64,000 nt of DNA, taken from positions 843,501-907,500 of the forward strand of contig JACVTC010000049.1 in NCBI GenBank assembly GCA_016946835.1. Reading direction: 5' to 3'. Each line of letters starts with the position of its first letter. The stretch's first letter is position 1. Both the position numbers and the translations under genes were made by a program. This document shows, in pieces, positions 10,801 through 21,719 of the stretch. The notes beneath the pieces are model-generated. The model saw only the letters and a program-made list of their open reading frames with translations, was not told the origin of the DNA and did no database searches. Source of the stretch: Neocallimastix lanati (nom. inval.) (Eukaryota; Neocallimastigomycota; Neocallimastigomycetes; Neocallimastigales; Neocallimastigaceae).

Positions 10801-12336
10801 ATATATTTTGAAAGTAGAACTCTTTCCGCTGCTGAATCTAATTATAGTGTTACTGATTTAGAAGGCAAAGCAATATTTCATTGTGTTAAAAAATTTAAAC
10901 CCTATTTTAGTGGAAGCCCTTTTACCACTATCGTTTATACAGATCATAAACCCTTGGTTAGTATATTTGCTAATAGAGAGCCTTCAAATAATCGCCACCT
11001 TAAATGGGTTACTGAACTATCAATATTAAATGTTCAAGTCCAATTTCAAGAGGGGAAGAAGAACGTTATTGCTGACGCTTTATCTAGGTTACCTACAAAA
11101 GAAATACATGAAAATAAAGAAATATTAAATGCATTAGTAAACAATGATGTTTTATCCAATAATAGCAATGATAGTATAAATAAATTTATGAATGAATTTA
11201 TAAATAAGAGAATTATAAATATTGATGGTGTGGAATATCTTAAACAAGGAGAACAACTGAGAAGAATAGTTCACAACAAAGAAGAGAAGCAAAAATTAAT
11301 CGAAGAAGCCCATGGTCTAGGCCATGAAGGAGCTTATAAAACTTATAGCAGACTGAAGAGGGATTACTACTGGGGAAATATGAAAAAAGATATACAAATA
11401 CTAATAAAATGTTGTCACAAGTGTCAAACTTGTCGACCACAAAAATTAAATAAATATACCGAAAATATTGCAACTGTACCTGAATATCCTTTCTCAAGAG
11501 TTGGGTTGGATCTAATAGGACCATTACCTATAACAAATAAAGGTAATAGATATATAATTGTATTAGTAGATTATCTTACCAAATGGGTGGAAGCAGAACC
11601 CTTACAATCTGCCGAATCTCAAGATGTAATAAATTTTCTCAAGAAAATATTTGCACGACATGGTGTTCCTGAAATTTTAGTTACTGACAATGGTCCACAG
11701 TTTACTTCCGATAAGACAAAAGCATTTTTGGACCTTAACGACATTTATGTAAATTATGTTGCAACCTATCACCCCTCGTCTAATGGAGAAGTAGAAAACA
11801 GAAATAGGGAAATAGGTAAGTATCTCAGGTTACTCGGAGAAGAGGATTCGCAGTGGGACGAAACACTTTATAGTGCTCTTTGGGCTTTAAGAACGTGCAA
11901 GAATGAAGTTACGAAACACAGCAGCTTTGAATTGTTGTATGGTCGGAGAGACTTACAACCATTCGAACTCACTGTTAATGTCGAATCCAAAAATGACTGG
12001 GAAGACGAAGAAGAATTTTGGCTGAGGAAATTTATTAACCATGACCGTTGGATCCGTGAAGCAATAAAGAACATTGAAACAGCAAACAAGTTGTGGGAAG
12101 ATCGTAGAAAACAAATAAAAAGAATGAGAGCAAAGTATAAGCCAGGTGATCTTGTTTTGGTCAAATTGTTCAACAGAAAGAAGCTGGATCCGTTTTTCAC
12201 AGGCCCACTAAAGATCGTTAAACAAGAGTTCAATACAGTAACAGTTTGCGATCCAGTAACTGGGGAAGTTGCTGATAGGAACATTCATTTAAAAAATATT
12301 ATTCCATATTTCACAGAATTGAATTTAGAAGAATAA
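7837..12336 (+). CDS. pol: E1 Pol polyprotein (protease, RT, RNase H, integrase)
   Basis: The 1499 aa are counted from the first ATG in the frame. Translation most likely enters at 7747 by -1 frameshifting, since the frame is open from there. Residues 1-330 are largely Asn-rich spacer. The protease active site is D455-T-C (IFLDTCASVNFI), with Cys where retropepsins have Gly. Reverse transcriptase has YIDD at 818-821 and is followed by RNase H with D967 (RTDASRDG) and YTDHKPL. The integrase zinc domain has H1159, H1163, C1196 and C1199. The catalytic triad is D1225, D1284, E1320, a DD35E spacing. A GPY/F-like module near the end reads FTGPLKIV. There is no chromodomain. The whole set is intact, so this is the likely active enzyme source for relatives. 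Confidence 0.95.
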   Translation: MFKNNDSYNNNNNKIMFKNNDSYNNNNNNNNIMTMVDDQTILPIINNNIKEKQKCNDLNINNNSNTTQNTLNRPIEIIAAATRNSRNKLNKHNEKPYNRKEVRFNLKDNPKPIQTAAMSHNNINNNTSDNKISTNNSINNNYNNNINNKNNIDYSNTNANNNYNNINNHKNNKNNEYENNNKNNNNKINHNIDNYNDNANNDNKNNNTIDNYNSNNDFNENKENNTYDYFKENTVTNNDDNTHNNTSNTQRVEREDIEPNEDVIMIEESEDDEDNDADKENYNSKNYNNILPGRSKNFNNIIKENPDMASNSENRKTEKLEYLDPSFITEKNIRNVKGKNREEKIKDIKNKAKKINTDIEQSETSFKKPEKHIKLMEKFGDYYIQDLIKEIASTDVITKLVYLLDLFPKFRIEFLKALKLAPKQTITNVMTVITKHKIIKVCGKVENNDCEIFLDTCASVNFITRSALNKLKINKPSIGRISETIFQAYSNSSTESDIYDLQISIGSKTFNEYFRIIEKDDIFDILIGVDSLKNNRFDINLVDDTLYYIDENNNYIKLADLFYDINLNNTYKDDEDIEKHQNTKSEPFLLTITVTNDKEITNTNELPNTKEHLINEIISSVPNKFKNKISKLFFKFKNVVAIKTDDLGRSKLLPHRIELIPKSSPIKLKAYRLSKAQTKALKEILIKLIENKLIEPSYSSWAFPVVLVPKKNGDWRMCVDFRALNNITIKDSYALPLIDDILMFIGKNAKILSTIDLFSGYHQVPMNPDDKDKTTFTTMFGNYKFCVMPFGLCNAPATFQREMNRIFFDLIGVCLFVYIDDLVIFSDSIESHITHLTKVFQILADNGLKINLEKCSFFKEEVVLLGHVLSTKGIAPIPDKIKVIINWLPPKNITQLKSFLGAVGYYRKFIKNFAQIANPLFNLLKKDVPYEWSEKCNIAFEKLKMSLTVAPILTPPDYSKPFIIRTDASRDGLGGVLLQTNENSIEIPIYFESRTLSAAESNYSVTDLEGKAIFHCVKKFKPYFSGSPFTTIVYTDHKPLVSIFANREPSNNRHLKWVTELSILNVQVQFQEGKKNVIADALSRLPTKEIHENKEILNALVNNDVLSNNSNDSINKFMNEFINKRIINIDGVEYLKQGEQLRRIVHNKEEKQKLIEEAHGLGHEGAYKTYSRLKRDYYWGNMKKDIQILIKCCHKCQTCRPQKLNKYTENIATVPEYPFSRVGLDLIGPLPITNKGNRYIIVLVDYLTKWVEAEPLQSAESQDVINFLKKIFARHGVPEILVTDNGPQFTSDKTKAFLDLNDIYVNYVATYHPSSNGEVENRNREIGKYLRLLGEEDSQWDETLYSALWALRTCKNEVTKHSSFELLYGRRDLQPFELTVNVESKNDWEDEEEFWLRKFINHDRWIREAIKNIETANKLWEDRRKQIKRMRAKYKPGDLVLVKLFNRKKLDPFFTGPLKIVKQEFNTVTVCDPVTGEVADRNIHLKNIIPYFTELNLEE

Positions 12337-12375
12337 GGATACATATATATATACAAAAAAAAAAAAATTTAACAG

Positions 12376-12421
<46 letters not shown>

Positions 12422-13376
12422 TAAATTATATTGAAACTTCAAAACCTCAAAATTGAAATTTCAAAATCTGAATTTAAAACTTATAATTTTGAAATTTATT
12501 TTATTCATTACTTAACATTTGATAAATTTTATCTCAAAAAAAAAAAAAAAAAAAAAAAAAAATAATAATAATAATAATAATTATATATAAGAACTGATTA
12601 TATTAGATATAATAATAAAATATATAAACATAGATAGTATAGATAGTATAATTAACTATAATATAGACAATATAACGTAATAGATAGTATAATAATATAA
12701 ATATTATATATTGAGTAAAATAATAAAATATTGATAATATAACAAATAGATAGTATAATAATATAAATATTATATATTGAGTAAAATAATAAAATATTGA
12801 TAATATAACAAATAGATAGTATAATAATATAAATATTATATATTGAGTAAAATAATAAAATATAGATGAAATAACAAAAAGATAGTATAATAATATATAT
12901 TATTAACTAAAATAACAAAATAGATAGTATTATAATATAAAATAATATGAATGTTATAGATAAATATAATTATATAATAATATACAAAAATAATAATAGT
13001 ATATATTTTAAAACCATAGGTTCAACACTAAATTAAGACATTGATTCAAAAGATTATTTTATTTTTTTTTTAATTATAATTTTATTTGGATAATAATGAT
13101 TATAATACATATTAATGATAATTAAAAAAATACATGGCGAAAAGAAAATAATGTGAACATAATGAGATTTGACAAAGAAATTTGACGTTATAAATTCTAA
13201 ATTATACGATATTTCCAAATATATATATATTTATATAACAAATGGTAACAATGAAATTAAATCAATTAATAAAAATAATAATTGAATGTAATTATCAATT
13301 TAAATATGTAATCATCAATTTAAATATATTATAATAATAATAATAATAATAATAATAACATAATATACATACCTAA

Positions 13377-13421
<45 letters not shown>

Positions 13422-13531
13422 CCATGAATAAGACATTTACATTGATAAACTTCACATGTTCAATGAATTAATAATTGACCAATAAAATAATAATAATTCA
13501 TATAAAATTTTTTTTTGAACAAAGATTAATT

Positions 13532-13584
<53 letters not shown>

Positions 13585-13677
13585 AGCAAATTTAAATGGA
13601 TTTATATATATATATATATATATTTTTTTTTTTTTTAGGACTTCAAGGGACGAAGTCTAGGCTAAGCGGGGGCGTCT
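12337..13677 (+). other. E1 3' noncoding region
   Basis: No gene. It holds (AAT)n and long poly(A) tracts (for example 12537-12562, 13381-13419, 13539-13582) and about three tandem copies of a roughly 70-bp ATAGATAGTATAATAATATA unit at 12660-12900. The last 40 bp carry the conserved 3' signal. Confidence 0.85.
13639..13677 (+). promoter_or_regulatory. E1 conserved hairpin plus polypurine-like tract
   Basis: GACTTCAAGGGACGAAGTC folds as GACTTC/GAAGTC. It is followed by GCGGGGGCG (13666-13674) and TCT at the LTR edge. The same block precedes the 3' LTR in E2 (22800-22838) and E3 (44288-44336). The G-rich part is the probable plus-strand primer; the role of the hairpin is unknown. Confidence 0.75.
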
Positions 13678-14222
13678 TGATGCAGTATTTAAATAAAAAG
13701 AGAATATTATCAAGAAATAAAATTAAATATAATAAATAATTAGTTAAATTATATATGTATATTATAATAATAAATAGTAATATAAAAATTATTAAATTTA
13801 TTTAATTAGTTAATAGCCAATAGGATTTAATTTATAGTAAATTAGAAATTAGAAATATAAAAGAAAAATTATTATAATTCTTTAAAGAAGGGGAGGTTTT
13901 TTTATTTGGAAAAAAATAGAGATAAAATTGGTTAAAATAAATATATTTGGGGAATATATTTATTTATCAAAAATTTTAATAGTAATAAGTTAGTTAGAAA
14001 TAAATAATTAATAAGATCTTTAATAACATTTTATTATAAAATTTGTATTACGACATAAATAATTTAAATAAATAAATAAAACGACAAAACTATAATTTTT
14101 TTTATATTTTGTTTTAATATTAACGTGTATTGTAATTATATATTTTTATATTAGAATATATTTTTATTTAATACAATCTTGCTAACCACAAAAACATTGA
14201 TACTTATAGAAATAACGTATCA
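13678..14222 (+). repeat. E1 3' LTR
   Basis: 545 bp, no difference from the 5' LTR noticed. It ends CGTATCA and abuts directly the 152-bp tRNA-region copy. Confidence 0.95.
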
Positions 14223-14374
14223 ATATATTTTATAGATAAATTTTAATAAAATAAAAAAAAAAAAAAATTAGAATAACTCAAAAAAGTGCGAAGTGTGAGG
14301 TTCGAACTCACGACCTTAAGATTATGAGACTTACGCGCTGCCGACTGCGCCAACTTCGCCTTCTCAATTTTCAA
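14223..14374. repeat. 152-bp exact copy of the tRNA-Met region (original 5572-5723)
   Basis: Starts ATATATTTTATAG and runs through the 15-A tract and the tRNA-Met to TCAA. It appears identical to 5572-5723, including the homopolymer length. E1 is thus bracketed by a 152-bp direct repeat that contains a whole tRNA gene, in place of the usual 4-bp duplication on its right side. Confidence 0.93.
14287..14359 (-). tRNA. tRNA-Met (CAT), copy 2
   Basis: Identical to copy 1 over all 73 nt and therefore structurally complete. It lies on the far side of E1, with solo LTR K1 starting 16 bp upstream of its 5' end. Confidence 0.95.
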
Positions 14375-15395
14375 TGATAAAGAATGAATTAATAACCTTT
14401 ATTTTATTATTAATAATTCTTTACTAAATTGTACTTTCCTATATTCTTCATAACCTAAACCTCATTGTAAATTTAATTTATTTTGATATAAATTAATTTT
14501 AACTTGTAAATAATGTAAATAAATTTTAATTAATTACTTTATTGTTATATTATTAAATATATGTATATATTAAAATACAATTATAAATATTAAAATTATA
14601 CTTTTAAGATACTAAATTATTAAAACTATTAATTAAATATTATTATAAAAATTATTATAAAATTATTAAAATTATTAATTAAATATTATTCTAAAAATTA
14701 TTATAAATTATTAATATTATAAAATTATTAAAATTATTAAATATTATTATAAAAATTTATATATTATAACTATTAAATATTATTATAAAATTATTAAGAT
14801 TATTAATTAAATTTATTATTAAAAATTATTATTAAAAATTTTTACTTATTATAAAAATTACTATTTAAATATTATCAAATTTATTAATTAAATATTATAA
14901 AAATTTTATTTTATTTTGAAAATAATTACAAGTATTATTTAAAATAATTAAAGATTATTAAATTTATTATATTAATCTTTAAAAACAATTTATTTAACTT
15001 AAAAATATCAAAGAAAATAGTAAAAACTATTTTCTATATATTTATTTTATAATTATTTTTAATTAAATTATATTTGAATATTATATTATTATATTTATAA
15101 AAATTAAAACAAAAATGAATTATTGATATAAAATTAATTCAATAATTCTATAAAATTACTTAAATTATAAACAATTAATTATACTTTAAATTTATAAAAA
15201 AATATAAATATTGTAACAATTTCTTAAAAATTAAATATGTGTACTTTAAATAAAAAAAAAAAAAACTTTTATATTAATAAAAAAAATAAATAATTTTTAA
15301 TAAAGAAAGATTTATTTTTTTTAAAATCAAAGCAGGGTAATACCCGTCCCCCCTGCTTGATTTTAAATATCTAAGTGTCAACCCCGAGTCTACCA
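14375..15395 (+). repeat. Solo LTR K1
   Basis: 1021 bp from TGATAAAGAATG to GTCTACCA, flanked on both sides by TCAA (14371-14374 and 15396-15399). No open frame. The start resembles K3 (53954) and, more weakly, J1 and J2. A strong GC-rich hairpin lies near its right end. The reading as a solo LTR is inferred from the TG...CA ends and the direct repeats. Confidence 0.75.
15321..15366. other. Long GC-containing hairpin in K1
   Basis: TTAAAATCAAAGCAGGG pairs with CCCTGCTTGATTTTAA: a 16-bp stem with one bulged A and a 13-nt loop that itself holds ACCC. It could be an LTR RNA processing or termination structure. No function is proven. Confidence 0.7.
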
Positions 15396-15399
15396 TCAA

Positions 15400-15997
15400 T
15401 GATACAATACAGCTAGAAATACGCAAGAAAATTAACAAAAGAGAAAATCCTATAATAATATAGTGAAAAATAATTACAATATATAATATACTAAATCATT
15501 ATATAAATAGATTAAAAATTAATTAGACAGCCAATAATATTCAAGATAAAATTAATTAATAAATTTAAAAGAAGAGAATGAAATAAAAGTTAAAGAGAGA
15601 GTTTTTCTTGTTGTTTTAAAAATTCTAATTGAGTAAAATAATAGTTTTAGAGAACTTATAGTTTAGTTTAAATAATTAAGTAATTACTTATAGTTAAAGG
15701 ATAAGAGTTGAATCCTACAATTATAAGTAAAATTATTATTAAGATATTAATATAAATTGAATTATTAGAGATAGATAAAAATCATTATATTCAGAGGAAT
15801 ATAAATATAATTGTAATAATTTATGTAAAATAAATAAATAAATAAAAACAAGATTTAAAAAGAAATAAATAAATTTTATTATTTGTGTAAATTATTATTT
15901 ATTATCTTTGAGTTGGAATATATTATTTTACAAATTCCCTATTTGCTCGACCTCGTTATAAATAGAAATCTGATACTTTATTACTTATATCGTATCA
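15400..15997 (+). repeat. E2 5' LTR
   Basis: 598 bp, TGATACAATAC...CGTATCA. A solo copy of the same length with about four changes is at 36413-37010. Confidence 0.95.
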
Positions 15998-16005
15998 TAA
16001 ATTTT

Positions 16006-16022
16006 TGGTGGAGAATCCGGGC
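16006..16022 (+). promoter_or_regulatory. E2 primer-binding site
   Basis: TGGTGGAGAATCCGGGC, 8 nt after the LTR. It is identical to the E3 site (37577) and different from E1. Primer tRNA not identified. Confidence 0.75.
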
Positions 16023-16333
16023 GAGCAAAATAAAATAATATGAAAACAATGAAAAGAAAATAATAATAATTAAATAATAGTTTGAATAATATTGATTTAA
16101 TTTCTTTCTAATAAAACAAGCCTTTCAAAAAAAAAAAAAAAAAAAAAAATTTAGATTTTTTTTTATTTTATTTTATCTTATTTTATTTTTCTTTATTTTC
16201 TTTTTTTAAAATTTTTTTTTTACAAATAAAATACTTTATTAATCATATTATATAATATATCAATAATATAAAAATTTAATTACAAATATTCTACCTATTC
16301 TTAATTCTACATTTAACAATTTACATTAACATT

Positions 16334-16367
<34 letters not shown>

Positions 16368-16370
<3 letters not shown>

Positions 16371-17512
16371 ATTGATGCCGAAAAGTTACAAAGGGTTCTA
16401 CCTCGCTTGAACGATTATGACAAAGACGTTGATACTTGGATTAGCGACTTAGCTAAAACCCTAGAATTATATGACATCGTCGAACCAAGAAAGATCTTCA
16501 TTTGGGTATTAGAAGCCACAGATGAAGATGTACATGGAGATTTGAATTCTCTTAAAGTGAAAAAGGGAAATGAAGTGAAATATCCTTCCCTCAAGCAAAT
16601 TCAATCGTGCATCGAAGAATACTTAAACATCACTGAAAATGATAAATGTTCTATTCTAAAGGATTTAAAAATTAGTAACAATGAAACAATAAAAAATTTA
16701 ATTATAGACATAAAAGATTATATCACAGGCTAAGCAGAGACCGTCAACAATTTGTCTCCGTAAAAGACTACATAAATGCAATAAAAACTCGAATGTATCC
16801 TTGCTCAAGAGTATTGGAGGCTGAATGTGAAACATTAAGCGAAGCTTACAAGGTAGCTGAGGTTGCAGAAGAAACAGAGGGAGAGATGAATACAGTTTCA
16901 TTCAATGAAAATAATTATCATAGTAATAATTTGATGATAGCTCAGAATAACAGAGGTTTATCGATTATGAATCACCCATTCTATCAAGGATTTTTAGTAG
17001 GACAATCCCGTCGTCGTGGCATCCAGAGATATTTTAATCCTAATTATAATAATTATAACACTTATGGATATAAAGATAATAATAATAATAGTCAATATTA
17101 TAATAACTATAATAATTAATATAATAATAAAAACCTCAATGGAAATACTTATAATAATGTAAATGGAATTAATAATAATACTAATTCAAAATATAACAGT
17201 CAAAATTTTAATAACTATAGAAACTATATGGAAAATAATAATCAATCTTACGGTAATAACAAACGAAATATTGCGGCCTTTACCCCTGGAAATAATCTCA
17301 TGTCGATCACTAACTTAAATGGTGATAACAAAAATAATAATCAAATTAAGGAGGTTAATACTTCCAATTTTGGTAATAATTTAAATAAACGACTTATCTG
17401 TTTCCGTTGCTCACAACCGGGACACAAATTTACGGATTGCCCCTATTCCTTTAAACAACTTGCAGAAATGGAAGAAAAAGCATCAAGTAGTACTAGCCAT
17501 TTAAACCAATAA
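16368..17512 (+). pseudogene. gag: E2 gag, frameshifted and interrupted
   Basis: The first open part (16368-16733) matches the Gag N-terminus of E1 and E3. A one-base loss in the A run at 16691-16696 shifts the frame, and Gag sequence resumes in frame at 16793-17119 (MYPCSRV...EVAEETE). A TAA at 17117-17119 in the Asn-rich region then interrupts it. The rest (from before 17228 to 17512) carries the CCHC knuckle CFRCSQPGHKFTDC. There are therefore two independent lesions. The -1 frameshift heptamer at its end is intact. Confidence 0.88.
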
Positions 17513-17533
17513 TTGGGAGAAGGATGACTCCCA
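17500..17533 (+). promoter_or_regulatory. E2 -1 ribosomal frameshift signal
   Basis: TTTAAAC at 17500-17506, phased caT-TTA-AAC; a 7-nt spacer; then hairpin TGGGAG/CTCCCA (17514-17519 with 17528-17533, 8-nt loop). Here the stem is fully Watson-Crick, whereas E1 and E3 have a G-T pair at one position, so pairing is preserved across sequence change. Confidence 0.87.
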
Positions 17534-19992
17534 GTAAACAAACCAACCAAGTAGAAAATAACCAAAAGACACTTCCAATAATTAACAACTCACCTGAAGT
17601 CATTGCTACCGCCATCAAGAATACCAAAACAAAAAGTAAGAGTCTTACACCATCTAGAAGAGAAATATTAAAGAACAATCCAATTCCTATACAAACAACA
17701 GCAATGAATCATAATAATCATTTAGTGAGTTCAAATAATAAAAATAAACAATTAACTAATACTAATAAACAAAACAATAAATTAAATAAATTAAAAAGTA
17801 ATACTATATCAGACAAGGGCGAAGAAGATGTCTTAATGTCTGAAAAAAGCAATCAAGATTTTAATAAAAATACTAATGAGAGTAATAATACTTCAATATA
17901 TAATGAGAATGATAACAATGAAATTCAAGAAGGTAATAACCAAATTGAGAATAATGATGACTTACCTATTAATGAGACAGAAAAATTAAACTACCTAGAT
18001 CCTTCCTTTATTACCGAAAAGAATATCAGTAGCGTGAAGAAATCTAATAAATTAAAAAGAGCACAAGAAATTTTAGATAGTCCCACACAAGGTGATAATA
18101 AAATGAATAATAAAGAAGAAAATAAAGAAAGGCACATAAAATTAGTAGAAGAATTTGACGAATATCTGATAGAAGATTTAGTTAAAGAAATAGCTTCTAC
18201 TGAAATTAATACTAAATTAGTACACTTACTTGATTTATTTCCGAAGTTTAGGGCAGCCTTTTCGAAAGCTTTAAAATTAAATCCTAGAAATTCTACAAGC
18301 ACTCTATTATCAATATTTAGTAAATTTAAAATTAGTAAAACAAAAGGAAAAGTAGAAGGTGCCAATACTGAAATATTTTTGGACACTTGTGCGAGTCTTA
18401 ATATAATTACTCGCTCAGCTTTACAAAAATTAAAAATTAACAAACCTACCTTAGAAACTATCAATGAAACCATAGTACAAGCCTGTTCCGAAACATCCGT
18501 ACAATCCGAAATTATAGAATTAGAAATAACAATTGGGAACAAATCATTCAAAGATTATTTCAGAATAATAGAAAAGGATAATTTATTTGACATATTAATT
18601 GGAGTTGATTCTTTAAAAAAGAATAGATTTATTTTAGATTTTGTTAATGATACTCTGTACTATGTTGATAACAATAATAATTACCATAAACTATCAGATC
18701 TACAATATGACACTCGTCTCATGAATCAAGATGATAATGTTAATACAGAAGATCTAGATCCTCAGCCCTTATTGTGCACCTTAGTGGTAAATAACACAGA
18801 CTTTAATAAACAAGAAGATCCTAAACCAAATAAAAATGAAATAATTGATAAAATTGTTAATTCATTACCATCTAATGTTCAAAAAGAAGTTAAAGAAATG
18901 TTTCAAAAATTTATTAATATATTAGCTTTAAAAACCGACGAATTGGGAAAATCAAAGTTATTCCCACATAAAATAAATTTATTACCTGGGTCAAGACCCA
19001 TAAAACAAAGAGCCTATCGATTAACCAAAAATCAAACAATAGCTTTAAAGAAAATATTGAAGAAACTAATTAGAGACTGGCTTATCGAACCATCCTCTTC
19101 CCAATGGTCTTCACCTATTGTTTTAGTCCCAAAAAAGAATAAAGATTGGAGGTTATGTGTAGATTATCGGAAATTAAATGATTTAACTATAAAAGATTCG
19201 TATTCTTTACCTCTTATTGACGATATTCTATCATTAGCTGGTGATAACATAAAAATTCTATCCACTATTGATTTGTACTCTGGATATCACCAGATTCCCA
19301 TGGATACAGCCGATAAGGATAAAACCGCTTTTACAACTATGTTTGGCAACTACAACTTCCGTGTAATGCCTTTTGGACTTTGCAATGCCCCCGCCACTTT
19401 TCAAAGAGAGATGAATCGTATCTTCTTCGATTTAATAGGAGACTGCATGTTCGTGTATATTGATGATCTAATTATATTTTCAAAGTCTTTAGATGAACAT
19501 ATTTGTCACTTACATAAGGTATTTACAATTTTACAAGAAAATGAATTAAAAATAAATTTAGAAAAATGTTCTTTCTTTAAAAATGAAGTCAAAATCTTAG
19601 GGCATTTGCTTTCGACAAAAGGATTATCTCCTTTAAATGACAAGGTAAAGGTTATATCACAATGGCTACCTCCGAAGAATTTGAAACAGGTAAGGTCGTT
19701 TTTAGGAGCAGTTTCGTATTATAGAAAATTTATTAAAAATTTCGCCATGATTGCAAAGCCTTTATATCAACTATTGAAGAAAGACGCACCTTTTTGTTGG
19801 ACTGAAGATTGCACTAATTCATTTCATTTACTAAAGAATAAGCTAATTGAAGCACCTATTTTAACAGCTCCTAATTATTCAAAACCGTTTATTATTAGAA
19901 CTGACGCTTCTCGTGATGGTCTAGGAGGTGTATTGTTACAAAAGAACCAAGATGGTATAGAAGTCCCAACTCAGAACTTAACTATAGCATAA
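17524..19992 (+). pseudogene. pol: E2 pol, N-terminal part (protease, RT, start of RNase H)
   Basis: 822 aa open from the ATG shown; the frame is continuous with the frameshift site at 17506. The protease motif is FLDTCASLNIITRSA (Asp codon at 18382), again DTC. RT has FVYIDDLIIF and the RNase H start RTDASRDGLGG. The frame is lost just after IEVP near 19967. Comparison with E1 and E3 shows that about 10-11 codons covering the YFESR-like segment are missing by a deletion that is not a multiple of three. The protein would end inside RNase H. Confidence 0.9.
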
Positions 19993-20069
19993 CAGACCTT
20001 GAAGGAAAAGCAGTTTATCACTGTGTTCAAAAGTTTAAACCATATATTTCTGGAAGCCCGTTTAATACA

Positions 20070-21569
20070 ATGGTTTATACTGATCATAAACCACTTGTAT
20101 ATATATTTGCTAAGAGAGAACCAACCAACAGCCGTCACTTGAAATGGATTACTGAACTCAGTATTTTAAATGTTCAAGTAGCATATGAAGAAGGCAAAAA
20201 TAATTTTGTTGCTGATGCACTATCAAGAATGGTAGCAGTTAATAATGATGATAATAATAATATTAATAATAATGATTTAATTATGAATAATATTTCTTCT
20301 TACAAACCTGCTTCGGATCAACCTGTAGAAACTATTAATATAATTACTACTAATAATAATTTACCTTCTAATGTTGTTGCGGATTCGGACTCTGATACTA
20401 TTAACACATATATGAGAGAATTTATTAAAAAGAAAATTATTAATATAAATGGTATTGAGTATTATAAACAAGGTGGTAAGCTCAGAAGGATTATTAAAGA
20501 TAAAACTGAACAAATAAAACTTATTAATGCAGCACATAACATAGGACATGAAGGAATTTATAAGACTTATTATCGTTTAATGAGAGACTATTACTGGATG
20601 AACATGAAACAAGATATAACTAACTTCATTAAATGTTGTCATAAGTGTCAAACTTGTCGACGACAACCACTTAACCACTACACTGAAAATATTGCGACAC
20701 CACCAGGATATCCATTCTCCAGAGTTGGATTAGATCTGGTTGGGCCCCTTCCTCTCACCAAAAACGGAAATAAATATATAATTGTACTTGTAGACTATTT
20801 TACAAAGTGGACTGAAGCTGAGCCACTTAAATCTACTGAATCCGAAGACGTTATTAGGTTTTTAAAGTCGGTGTTCTCGCGTCATGGAATTCCTGAAGTT
20901 TTGGTTACGGATAATGGTCCACAATTCGTATCGGATAGGACAAAAGCATTTTTGGATTTGCATGATGTATATGTGCAATACATTGCAACATATCATCCTG
21001 CCTCAAACGGGGAGGTGGAAAACCGCAACCGTGAGATCTGTAAATACCTTAGACTACTGGGTGAGAACGATAAACAATGGGATGAAACACTATATAGCGC
21101 GTTATGGGCACTAAGAACGAGCAAAAGCGAAGTAACGAAACACAGTAGTTTCGAATTATTGTATGGCCGTAGAGATCTTCAGCCTTTTGAATTATCTTTG
21201 AATATAGACCGGAGAAACGAATTCGAAAACGAAGAAGAATATATATTAAGGAAGTTCATTACCCATGATAGATGGATCCGGGAAGCTATTAGAAACATTG
21301 AGACCGCGAATAAACTTTGGATGGACAGAAGAAAACAAATTAGACGTTTAAAGAGCAATTATAAACCTGGTGACTTGGTACTAGTGAAGGTGTTTAACAG
21401 AAGAAAACTCGATCCATTCTTTACAGGTCCTTTGAAGATTATAAAACAAGAATTAAACACTGTATCCGTTTGTGACCCAATTACAGGAGAAGTTGCTGAT
21501 AGAAACATCCATTTGAAGAACATTATTCCATACTTCACGGAAATAAATATAGAAGATGATGAAGAATAA
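20070..21569 (+). pseudogene. pol: E2 pol, C-terminal part (RNase H remainder, integrase)
   Basis: Continues pol in a different frame after the deletion; homology resumes near 19970, before the first ATG at 20070 (MVYTDHKPL). It contains the end of RNase H, an Asn-rich insert, the integrase zinc-binding region (HNIGHEG ... CCHKCQTC), and catalytic-core motifs GLDLVGP (Asp), VTDNGPQF (Asp) and ASNGEVENRN (Glu), then the FTGPLKII tail. Integrase itself looks undamaged but cannot be made as part of a normal Gag-Pol. Confidence 0.9.
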
Positions 21570-21649
21570 AATATATAACGTATAAATATATATATATATT
21601 TTATATATCATTATTAATTAATTAATTAAAAAAAAAAATAATAAAAAAA

Positions 21650-21719
<70 letters not shown>

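Larger units (their letters stand above)
5724..14222 (+). mobile_element. E1: full-length Ty3/gypsy-type LTR retrotransposon
   Basis: A complete element of 8499 bp: 545-bp LTRs with no differences noticed, primer-binding site, open gag, open pol in the -1 frame, then a 3' noncoding region with hairpin and G-rich tract next to the 3' LTR. Domain order PR-RT-RH-IN defines the Ty3/gypsy class. No chromodomain follows integrase. Identical LTRs and undamaged reading frames point to a very recent insertion that may be autonomous. Its left flank is TCAA, but its right LTR is followed directly by a 152-bp copy of the tRNA region instead of TCAA. Confidence 0.95.

Noticed and set aside
17991-18551. 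186-aa minus-strand frame over E2 protease
   Set aside because: Antisense shadow of pol; the same artefact appears at matching places in E1 and E3.
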